A DNA stretch of 64,000 nucleotides from Plantactinospora endophytica (GTDB taxonomy: Bacteria; Actinomycetota; Actinomycetes; Mycobacteriales; Micromonosporaceae): positions 372,001 to 436,000 of the forward strand of contig NZ_BONW01000002.1 in NCBI RefSeq assembly GCF_016862915.1, written 5' to 3'. Of the stretch, positions 8,063 through 14,996 are shown one piece after another (position 1 is the first letter of the stretch; each line of letters opens with the position of its first letter). The translations under genes were made by a program, and so were the position numbers. The notes below the pieces were generated by a model. That model worked only from the letters and a program-made list of their open reading frames with translations, was not told the DNA's origin and did no database searches.

Positions 8063-9334
8063 GTGCCGACTCTCACCGCCGCGATGCTGCTGGCGGCGGT
8101 ACTCGGATTCGCCGTGCTGCGCCCGCGCCGGCTGCCGGAGGCCGTCGCCGCGCTGCCGGCGGCGATCCTGGTGATCGCCGCCGGCCTGGTGCCGTGGTCG
8201 GCCGCCCGGGCGGAGGTGGCGACACTCGCACCGACGGTCGGGTTCCTGGCCGCGATCCTGGTGCTGGCGTACCTGGCGGACGCCTGGGGCGTCTTCGGCT
8301 ACCTGGGTACCGTCGCCGCGCGGGTGGCCCAGGGCGGCAGCGGTCGGCGTCCGGCCACCCGGCTGCTCGGGGTGGTCTTCGGCATCGCCGCGACGGTGAC
8401 CGCGGTGCTCAGCCTCGACGCCACCGTCGTGCTGCTCACCCCGGTCGTGCTGGCCACCGCCACCGCCACCGGGGTACGCGCCCGACCGCACGTCTACGCC
8501 TGCGCCCACCTGGCCAACTCGGCATCCCTGCTACTGCCGGTGTCGAACCTGACCAACCTGCTCGCGTTCGCCGCCAGCGGGCTGACCTTCGCCGGCTTCG
8601 CCGCCACGATGGCGCTGCCCTGGCTGGCGGTGATCGCCGTCGAGTACCTGGTGTTCCGGCGGTTCTTCGGCGCCGACCTGGCCGCCCCGGCCCGGCCCGG
8701 AACGTCTACGCCGGTGCCGCCACCCCGGTACGCGCTCGGCGTACTCGGTGCCACGCTGGCCGGGTTCGTGGCGGCCGAGCCGGTGCACCTGCACCCGGGC
8801 TGGGTCGCCGGGCTCGGGGCGCTGCTGCTGGCGGTGCCGCTGGTGGTGCGTACCCCGAAAGCCGAGCGGCTGCGGGCCACCGGTCGGATCATGGCCGAGG
8901 CGCAGCCGCTGTTCTGCCTCTTCGTTCTCGCGCTCGCGGTGGTGGTCCTGGCGGTACGCCGGCACGGCCTCGACGACCTGGTCGGCCGGCTCGCCCCGCA
9001 CCGGGCCGACCTGCTCGGGCTGCTCGCGGTCGCGGCGCTCGCCGCGCTGCTGGCCAACCTGGTCAACAACCTGCCGGCCACCCTGGTCCTGGTCCCGGCG
9101 GTGGCCCACTCGCCCGGTCTGGTGCTGGCCGTCCTGATCGGGGTCAACGTCGGCCCGAACCTCTACTACGTCGGGTCGCTCGCCACCCTGCTCTGGCGGC
9201 GCATCCTGCACCTGCGGGACCAGCCGCCGGCCAGTGGCACCTTCCTGCGGCTCGGCGTACTCACCGCGCCGGCCGGGCTGGTCGCCGGGGTGGTCGCGCT
9301 CTGGGCGGCACTGCACCTGACCGCAGCGACCTGA
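8063..9334 (+). CDS. ArsB/SLC13-like (ion transporter superfamily) permease
   Basis: A 423-residue polytopic protein with about 10-11 hydrophobic segments. LSLDATVVLLTP and LANLVNNLPATLVLVP are the paired loop motifs of the ArsB/NhaD/SLC13 ion transporter superfamily, one in each half; NLTNLLAF and NVGPNLYYVGS are also characteristic. Arsenite efflux is the commonest assignment, but no arsR or arsC gene is nearby, so the substrate (arsenite, an organic anion or Na+/H+) is open. GTG 8063 (VPTLTAAMLL) is chosen because upstream codons encode a Gly/Arg-rich stretch unlike a transporter N-terminus. ATG 8084 is an alternative start. Confidence 0.85.
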   Translation: MPTLTAAMLLAAVLGFAVLRPRRLPEAVAALPAAILVIAAGLVPWSAARAEVATLAPTVGFLAAILVLAYLADAWGVFGYLGTVAARVAQGGSGRRPATRLLGVVFGIAATVTAVLSLDATVVLLTPVVLATATATGVRARPHVYACAHLANSASLLLPVSNLTNLLAFAASGLTFAGFAATMALPWLAVIAVEYLVFRRFFGADLAAPARPGTSTPVPPPRYALGVLGATLAGFVAAEPVHLHPGWVAGLGALLLAVPLVVRTPKAERLRATGRIMAEAQPLFCLFVLALAVVVLAVRRHGLDDLVGRLAPHRADLLGLLAVAALAALLANLVNNLPATLVLVPAVAHSPGLVLAVLIGVNVGPNLYYVGSLATLLWRRILHLRDQPPASGTFLRLGVLTAPAGLVAGVVALWAALHLTAAT

Positions 9335-9382
9335 GTCGCCACGGTGATCTCCACATCGGGGTGGAGACGGGGCCGACCGGGG

Positions 9383-9982
9383 TCAGAACCAGCGGCGCTT
9401 CGGCGGCCGAACGGTCACCGAGCCGAAGACGACCTTGGTGTGCACCTCCAGTACCGGGCCACCGGGCGGGGCGACGCCGCGCAGCTTCGACTCCTTGCTG
9501 CCGAAGACCGCCGTACCGGTCAGCCGGACCTCCACCCCTTCCGGAACGAAGATCGTCACCGAGCCGAAGATCGCGGTCGCCTCGATCGTGACCACCTGGT
9601 GCGGGATCGTGGTGTCCTGCAACTCGATGTGGCAGTCACCGAAGATCGACCGCGCCTCCAGCCGGGCCGGCACGGGCCAGCGCCCCTTGCGGGACTCGTT
9701 ACCGAAGATCGCGACCAGGCGTTCCGGAGCCGGCTCGGCGACGCCGGACTCCGACCGGCGGGCCGGTACCGCAGCGGCCGGCGGGTCGGTCGGCAGGTCG
9801 TCGGTGAGCCGGGCCAGTTCACCCCGGGTCTTCGCGGCATGCGCGGCGGTGGCGCGGTCGGCGTACTCGTCCAGGGTCAGCCGGCCCTCGGCGGTCGCCG
9901 TACCGAGCAACTCGACGACCTGCTCCCGTTCGCGGTCGGAGACCCGCATCCGGTCGGCGTCGTCCTGCGGTTCCCGCTCCAT
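9383..9982 (-). CDS. DUF1707 / LiaF-like (DUF2154) cell-envelope response protein
   Basis: A 199-residue protein. Residues 10-65 are a DUF1707 domain (MRVSDREREQVVELLGTA...GRLTLDEYADR), followed by a Pro/Ala linker and a beta-repeat domain. Short sheets such as LVAIFGN, RSIFGDCHIEL, TAIFGSVTIFVPEG and TAVFGSKE match the LiaF-type cell-wall-active antibiotic response domain. These proteins are soluble or membrane-linked sensors and modulators in envelope stress circuits; the precise role is unproven. ATG 9982 is chosen over an upstream frame that would translate through an inverted repeat. It is convergent with the permease gene. Confidence 0.88.
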   Translation of the reverse strand: MEREPQDDADRMRVSDREREQVVELLGTATAEGRLTLDEYADRATAAHAAKTRGELARLTDDLPTDPPAAAVPARRSESGVAEPAPERLVAIFGNESRKGRWPVPARLEARSIFGDCHIELQDTTIPHQVVTIEATAIFGSVTIFVPEGVEVRLTGTAVFGSKESKLRGVAPPGGPVLEVHTKVVFGSVTVRPPKRRWF

Positions 9983-10028
9983 GGCGGCACAGCCTATCGG
10001 CCCCGGCCGCTCGGGTAGCACCTGTGCT

Positions 10029-10093
10029 GACAGCGTCAGCGACCCGGCCAGTTCCGGCTTGGCCGGACCGACCGGGTCGCTGAGTTTGCTGTC
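10029..10093. promoter_or_regulatory. Large inverted repeat in the leader of the DUF1707 gene
   Basis: CAGCGACCCGG (10037-10047) pairs perfectly with CCGGGTCGCTG (10072-10082). Outer arms GACAGC (10029-10034) and GCTGTC (10088-10093) extend the stem. It lies 46-111 bp upstream of the gene at 9982 and could be a leader hairpin or operator. Confidence 0.6.
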
Positions 10094-10512
10094 GGACAAT
10101 GGAGTGGCCTCGACAATTGCGCGACGTCCGCCGGGCTATCGGTCGAGCGAACCTGTTGCGACGAATTGGTGACTATACGTAGTCTATCCAGGCGGCCGAG
10201 CCCATCAGAATGCAAAGCGTGACGGTCGCGTGGACGAGGAGAGTCGTGAATTTCACGGCCGGAAATCTACCATGATCGCCTCGAACGGTCGATCTGCGGG
10301 GGGTTGGTCGCCATTATGTTGTTTGCGGGGCTTCCCGGATGTCCGCCAGCTTCCGTGACCGCCATTCCATAATGGTGGCGGCGTCTTGTTGTCCGTGCAT
10401 TTCTTCGGAATCCGCATTCGTTGCGGTGTCCAGGGTAGAGTGACGGGTGCAGGCGGTGGAGCATCACGATCCACTGTCGGGGTTCGACCTCTCCGGATGG
10501 CGGGAGAAGCCG
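10094..10512. other. Intergenic region upstream of the signalling gene pair
   Basis: About 420 bp of lower GC. It contains dyads GACTA/TAGTC (10171-10184, around TACG), the 13-base palindrome CGTGAATTTCACG (10245-10257) and a CCGCCATT / AATGGTGGCGG repeat near 10362-10384. These are plausible operators or promoters. Minus-strand frames crossing the region lack ribosome-binding sites and family features. Confidence 0.4.
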
Positions 10513-10887
10513 ATGCAGGATCAACTCGTGCTGGCGGTCGTCACCGCATTGGCGGCCAAGGGCGGAGAAGCGATCATCACCGGGGGAGGCAGCGCGTTCG
10601 CCCGACTCTACCGGTTTCTGTGTGATCGTTTCCGGGCGAATGGCAGTGGTACGGCCAGTTTGGAGGCTGTGGTGACCGGACCGGGCGACACCGAACGGGC
10701 CGAACTCGCCGACGCGATCGCCCAGCTGTTGACCGTCGACCCGGAACTCCGTCCCCGCCTGGAAGCGCTCTGGTCCGGCGCCCGCGCGGAGTCGGCGGCG
10801 TCCTCCGGAGGTGTGATCAACCAGTTCAGCGGTACTGCCGACCGGGTGGTGCAGGCCCGGGACATCCAGGGCGACGTCTCGTTCTGA
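10513..10887 (+). CDS. Small protein with C-terminal VxxAxxIxGDV motif, paired with NB-ARC ATPase
   Basis: A 124-residue protein with a helical N-terminal part (MQDQLVLAVVTALAAKGGEA), a basic patch with Arg/Tyr, and an acidic helical middle. It ends NQFSGTADRVVQARDIQGDVSF. Small actinobacterial proteins with this plan and a glycine-valine tail of the form (V)VQAxxIxGDV are commonly next to NTPases or effectors of signalling and conflict systems; the tail is thought to be a docking element. ATG 10513 has GGAGAAG at 10503-10509; a GTG at 10447 is possible. It lies 31 bp upstream of the ATPase, so they form an operon. The biochemical role is unknown. Confidence 0.7.
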   Translation: MQDQLVLAVVTALAAKGGEAIITGGGSAFARLYRFLCDRFRANGSGTASLEAVVTGPGDTERAELADAIAQLLTVDPELRPRLEALWSGARAESAASSGGVINQFSGTADRVVQARDIQGDVSF

Positions 10888-10918
10888 GCCCTCGTACGTC
10901 CAGTCATCGGAGGTGCTC

Positions 10919-13171
10919 GTGCGACAGTTTCCTGCTGACGACATTCGACCGGACGAGGTGCCGGAATGTGACCCGGGGACGTCCAACGAGATGTCGGGCA
11001 CCGTGTACGGTCCGAGCTTGCAGGCAGGTGTCATTCACGGTGGCGTACATATCCACAAGGTCGCTCGGGATATGGTGCCGATTCCACGTCAACTGCCGGC
11101 TCCGACCGCCAACTTCGTCGGCCGGACAGCGGAACTGGCCGACCTGGAAACACTCTTCGAGGAGGGCAGCCGGGTAATAGTGGTGGTGAGCGGTTCCGGT
11201 GGAGTAGGGAAAACCGCCCTGGTCACCAAATGGGCCGACGGGACGCGTTCCCGTTTTCCCGACGGGGAGCTCTACGTGGATCTGGGCGCGTTCGGCGGCG
11301 ACGAGCCGGTCCACCCGGGCGAGGCGCTGGGCCGGATCCTCCGGGCGCTCGGCACGCCCCCGGAGCACGTTCCGGTCACGCTCCCGGAGCAGGTGGCGCT
11401 GTACCGGTCCGTCACCGCCGAGCGGACCATGTTGATCCTGCTGGACGACGCGTACTCGGTCGCCCAGGTGCGGACGCTTCTTCCGGCCGGCCGGTCCGGC
11501 GTACTGGTGACCAGCCGGACCAGGCTGGTCGGGCTGGTCGCCGACGGGGCCCGGCTGGTCGACCTCGCACCGCTGCGCGAGGCGGAGTCCGTCCTACTGC
11601 TCGCCAAGGTGACCGGGCCGGATCGGATCGAGCGAGAGCCGGTCGAGGCCGCCAGGCTGGCCGGTCTCTGTGCCGGCCTGCCGATCGCGCTCTGTGTCGC
11701 CGCAGCCCGGATGGCGGCTAGGCCGCGGCTGTCCTTCGAGCGGATGACCCTGGACCTGGTCTCCGAGACGCATCGGCTCGGTCGGCTGTCCCGGGCGGAC
11801 GGGCTCTCGGTGCAGGCGGCCTTCGACATGTCGTACCGGTCGCTGACGCCGGCCGTGGCGGCGCTCTACCGACGACTGGCGCTGCATCCCGGTCCCGAGT
11901 TCGGTGTCGGGGTGGCGGGCGCGGCGCTGGCACCGGACTTCGCCGCCGATCCTGGCGGGACCGGACCGCCGGTGACGGAAGTGGTCGAGGCACTGATCGA
12001 GGCGAGCCTGCTCACGGAGGTGGCCGAGGAGCAGTTCAGATCCCACGATCTGGTTCGGCTGCACGCCCGGCAGACGCTGGCGGCGGACGAGCCCGAGGCA
12101 ACACAGCAGGCCGTGCTGCGCGGAATGCTGGAGTGGTACTTCGCCGCCGCGGCGCAGGCAGATTTTCTGGTGACGCCCTACCGCCGTCGGCTGCCGTACG
12201 ACTTCGCAAGCCGGCCGGTCGACCTGCCGGAGTTCGCCGATCGGGCCGAGGCGTTGGCCTGGCTGGAGCGGGAACGAATCAACCTGCTGGGTGCGGGCCG
12301 GAGCGCGCTGCGGCATGGCCACTTCGCGCTCGCCTGGCAGCTCTCGGACGTGCTCTGGCCGTTACTGCTTAACCGCAAGCACTATCGGGACCGGGTGGAG
12401 ATCGACGAGCGTGGGGTCGAGGCGGCCCGCGCCTGGGGCGACAAGTGGGCGGAAGCGGTGATGCTGAAGCGGCTCGGCCGGATCCGCACCAAGCTTGGCG
12501 AACACGAGGCCGCCGAACGACACACCCGGGCGGCCATCGCGTGCTATCGGAAGGCCGGCGATGTGCGGGGCAGCCTCGATGCCGAGCATGGACTGGCGGA
12601 TTTGTTCCGCGACTCGGGTCGGGAGGCGGCGGCTGGCGAGATCCTCACCCGGCTGGTCGCGGTGAACCGGGAGCGGGGCGACGTCCGCAGCACCGGCCTC
12701 ACCCTGATCGACCTCGGGATGCTGCTGACCACCCTCGGCCGCCCGGCCGAGGCGGCCGGCCTGCTCAGGGAGGCGGAGGGCATCTTCGCCGAGATGACCG
12801 CGATCGATCCGTACAACGGCGCGCGCGTCCTCATCGGACTGGCCGGTGCACTGCTGGGCACGGGCGACCTGGCCGAGGCCGAGCGGGCCGCGACCGAGGC
12901 TGCGGTGCGGATGCGCGACCTCGGCTCCGACCACGAACATGCCGAGGCGGTCGGCCAGCTCGGCGATATCGCGCGGCGGCGGGGGAACGCCGCCACCGCG
13001 CGGGAACACTACCGACAGGCGTCGCAGATCTTCACCCGGCTGGGCTCGTCACGTGCGGCCGACCTCGATCGTCGACTCGGTGAACTCCATCGCGGCCGGC
13101 GGCCCGTCGGGCTCGGAGACTGGACCGGACCAGCGACCGGCCCGGACGACGAGCCTGATGCCGACGGCTGA
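10919..13171 (+). CDS. NB-ARC (STAND) ATPase with C-terminal TPR repeats
   Basis: About 750 residues. The N-terminus carries SGTVYGPSLQAGVIHGGVHI, the same kind of motif as the tail of the preceding protein. An NB-ARC module follows: Walker A GSGGVGKTAL (about residues 92-101), Walker B MLILLDDA, VTSRTRL, and GLPIAL. A winged-helix region comes next, then TPR-like helices with repeated GDVRG.., TLGRPAEAAGL and LGTGDLAEAE units. It has no N-terminal DNA-binding domain, unlike the SARP at 15 kb. STAND proteins are ligand-triggered oligomerising switches. GTG 10919 sits five bases after GGAGG (10909-10913). Its last 123 bp overlap a leftward gene. Confidence 0.88.
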   Translation: MRQFPADDIRPDEVPECDPGTSNEMSGTVYGPSLQAGVIHGGVHIHKVARDMVPIPRQLPAPTANFVGRTAELADLETLFEEGSRVIVVVSGSGGVGKTALVTKWADGTRSRFPDGELYVDLGAFGGDEPVHPGEALGRILRALGTPPEHVPVTLPEQVALYRSVTAERTMLILLDDAYSVAQVRTLLPAGRSGVLVTSRTRLVGLVADGARLVDLAPLREAESVLLLAKVTGPDRIEREPVEAARLAGLCAGLPIALCVAAARMAARPRLSFERMTLDLVSETHRLGRLSRADGLSVQAAFDMSYRSLTPAVAALYRRLALHPGPEFGVGVAGAALAPDFAADPGGTGPPVTEVVEALIEASLLTEVAEEQFRSHDLVRLHARQTLAADEPEATQQAVLRGMLEWYFAAAAQADFLVTPYRRRLPYDFASRPVDLPEFADRAEALAWLERERINLLGAGRSALRHGHFALAWQLSDVLWPLLLNRKHYRDRVEIDERGVEAARAWGDKWAEAVMLKRLGRIRTKLGEHEAAERHTRAAIACYRKAGDVRGSLDAEHGLADLFRDSGREAAAGEILTRLVAVNRERGDVRSTGLTLIDLGMLLTTLGRPAEAAGLLREAEGIFAEMTAIDPYNGARVLIGLAGALLGTGDLAEAERAATEAAVRMRDLGSDHEHAEAVGQLGDIARRRGNAATAREHYRQASQIFTRLGSSRAADLDRRLGELHRGRRPVGLGDWTGPATGPDDEPDADG

Positions 13172-13579
13172 CGCCGAGCCGGAAGCGGCCGGCCCTGCCA
13201 GGTCGGTTCCCGCCGACCAGCGGACGTAGAGCCACCTCGCGACCTCCTCGACAGCCGCCGGTGTGAGCGGCCGGGCGAGGTGGAGAGCGAGCAGCAGACC
13301 GTCGCGCAGCCCTGCCGTGAGTCGGGTTCCGGCGTCGAGCGCCGTGTCGGCCGACCTGCCGAACGCCGGCGGTGCGGCGGCGGGCACCAGCAGCACGAGG
13401 GTCAGTCCCGGGTACCGTCCGAACAACTCGGCGCAGCGGTCGGCGGGAGACCGGCGATCCACCACGACGACGAATACGTCCGACAGGGCCGACCGGGCCG
13501 GCTCGGCCCCGGACGCTCCGATCCGCTCGACAACCGGTTCTCGCCGCTCGACAACCGGTTCCCGACCCTCGGTCAGCAC
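13049..13579 (-). CDS. Uncharacterised 176-residue protein, coupled to the gene at 13573-14790
   Basis: No family was recognised. The middle part (DVFVVVVDRRSPADRCAELF, LTLVLLVP, LLLALHLARPLTPAAVEEV) reads like a compact alpha/beta domain rather than random GC-rich frame. The GTG at 13579 overlaps the stop of the upstream gene (seven-base overlap), which supports coupled translation. The 3' end overlaps the convergent NB-ARC gene by 123 bp, which is unusual; an earlier functional end cannot be excluded. No signal peptide is seen. Confidence 0.55.
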   Translation of the reverse strand: MLTEGREPVVERREPVVERIGASGAEPARSALSDVFVVVVDRRSPADRCAELFGRYPGLTLVLLVPAAAPPAFGRSADTALDAGTRLTAGLRDGLLLALHLARPLTPAAVEEVARWLYVRWSAGTDLAGPAASGSASAVGIRLVVRAGRWSGPVSEPDGPPAAMEFTESTIEVGRT

Positions 13580-14790
13580 GACGGCTCCGGTCGGAGCCGA
13601 GGCACCGGGACCGGCGACGACCGGCGGTGCCGGCCCGGCTCGGGAAGTCGTAACAGCCGGTACATGGCCTCCCGGAGCAGCGGGCCGGCCTGGCCCGGTC
13701 GGGAGGTGAGGCGGCTCGCCACGACCGCCGGGTCGAGCGGGTACGCCGAGCGGAGCTGGTCGAGGATCGGGCCGTCAGGGTTCAGCCGCCGTGCACCGCC
13801 GATCACCGCCTCTTGCGCCGAACCCGGCGTGACCGCCGTCAAACCGGGGGCGAGGTGCAGGATGTTCCGGCCGAGCGCCGCCGCGTAGCTGGTGACCGAG
13901 CCGTGGTCGCCGATCACGTGGTCCGCCGCGACGAGCAGACTCCGCCAGTCGTCCTCCGGGTCCAGCAGGAGGAGACCGGCCTCCCGGCAGTTGCGCAGCC
14001 AGGCCCGTACCTGTCGGTGGCCGTGGGCGCACCAGACGGCCGGGTGCAGCAGGGCCGCGACGCGGAATCGCTGGCCGGAAAGCTGTTCCATGAGCAGCGG
14101 CAGCAGTTCGGGCCACTTCCCGAAGAGGCCCGTGCGGCCCCAGGTCGAACTCACCACGACCAGTTCCTGGTCCTCGTCGACGCCCAGCACCTGTCGGTAC
14201 CGTCCGCGCTCGGGCATGCTCGCGGCGAGTACGTCGAAGCACGGATCTCCGGTGACCACGGCGACCGGCAGCGCCTCCGGACACTGCCGTCGCAGGATGT
14301 CGAGTTCGTTCTCGTGCGAGAGTGCGATCGCCGACGCCAGCACCTCGCCGTTGCGCGTCAACCGCTGCGCGTCGAGTCCGTAGACCGGTGGCGAAGTGAG
14401 CACCGGGCCGGCGCGTCCGCCAGGACGCGTCGCCTTGCCCCGTCCCGCCCCGTGGGCCATCACCATCAGTGGTCCGTGCAGGTCGGTCAGGCCGCCGTAC
14501 GAGGCGGCGAGGACGAGGTCGAACCGCTCCCGGACCGCCTGTGGCCACGGCAGTACGAGCGCGCCGAGCCGCCGGAGGTGCCCCGCCACCCCTCGGTTGA
14601 ACGTGTCCGGCGCGACGGTGAAGACCGTCTGAATCCGCTGGTCCTCCTCCAGCAGTTCGGCGACGTCGAGCAGCCGGTGACAGTTCACAATCGTGTGCGC
14701 GACGATCAGAACTGTGCGGCAGCCAATTCGGGTAACCCAACGGGACGCTTCGATGCCAATGGGTACCCGTGACCATTCATGGGCGTTCAT
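13573..14790 (-). CDS. Glycosyltransferase-B-like / CDP-glycerol-transferase-like protein
   Basis: A 405-residue soluble protein. The N-terminal half has CRTVLIVAHTIVNCHRLLDV and FDLVLAASYGGL. The C-terminal half has VVVSSTWGRTGLFGKWPELLP, VAALLHPAVW and VAADHVIGDHGSVTSYAAAL, the pattern of the nucleotide-sugar or CDP-binding half of GT-B proteins related to CDP-glycerol glycerophosphotransferases (an H/D-G-S-x-x-x-Y-A motif). Comparable genes sit beside SARP regulators in actinomycetes, but donor and acceptor are unknown. ATG 14790 has GGAGGAGAT just upstream. It is divergent from the SARP gene and shares its repeat-bearing promoter region. Confidence 0.7.
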   Translation of the reverse strand: MNAHEWSRVPIGIEASRWVTRIGCRTVLIVAHTIVNCHRLLDVAELLEEDQRIQTVFTVAPDTFNRGVAGHLRRLGALVLPWPQAVRERFDLVLAASYGGLTDLHGPLMVMAHGAGRGKATRPGGRAGPVLTSPPVYGLDAQRLTRNGEVLASAIALSHENELDILRRQCPEALPVAVVTGDPCFDVLAASMPERGRYRQVLGVDEDQELVVVSSTWGRTGLFGKWPELLPLLMEQLSGQRFRVAALLHPAVWCAHGHRQVRAWLRNCREAGLLLLDPEDDWRSLLVAADHVIGDHGSVTSYAAALGRNILHLAPGLTAVTPGSAQEAVIGGARRLNPDGPILDQLRSAYPLDPAVVASRLTSRPGQAGPLLREAMYRLLRLPEPGRHRRSSPVPVPRLRPEPSC

Positions 14791-14841
14791 TTCATCTCCT
14801 CCCCTGCGTCCGAACGGGACGGAGGAAGAGTGAGAGACAAT

Positions 14842-14883
14842 GTTGCGGGTCCACTTGCAGTGCGGCTTGCAGTCCACTTGCAG
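14842..14883. promoter_or_regulatory. Heptamer direct repeats, probable SARP operator
   Basis: CTTGCAG occurs at 14854-14860, 14866-14872 and 14877-14883, with a weaker GTTGCGG at 14842-14848, giving spacings of 12, 12 and 11 bp. SARP regulators are known to bind direct heptamer repeats at about one helical turn. The array lies between the SARP gene and the divergent gene at 14790. Confidence 0.7.
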
Positions 14884-14996
14884 CGCCCACATAGTGGTAT
14901 GTCGGAAGTTTGACGATGGGAACCGGGGCTTGGTGCCGGGAGAACCCGAGAACAGACTGGGAAAGGGTAGGTCGGACCGACGGAGGGACGACGCCG

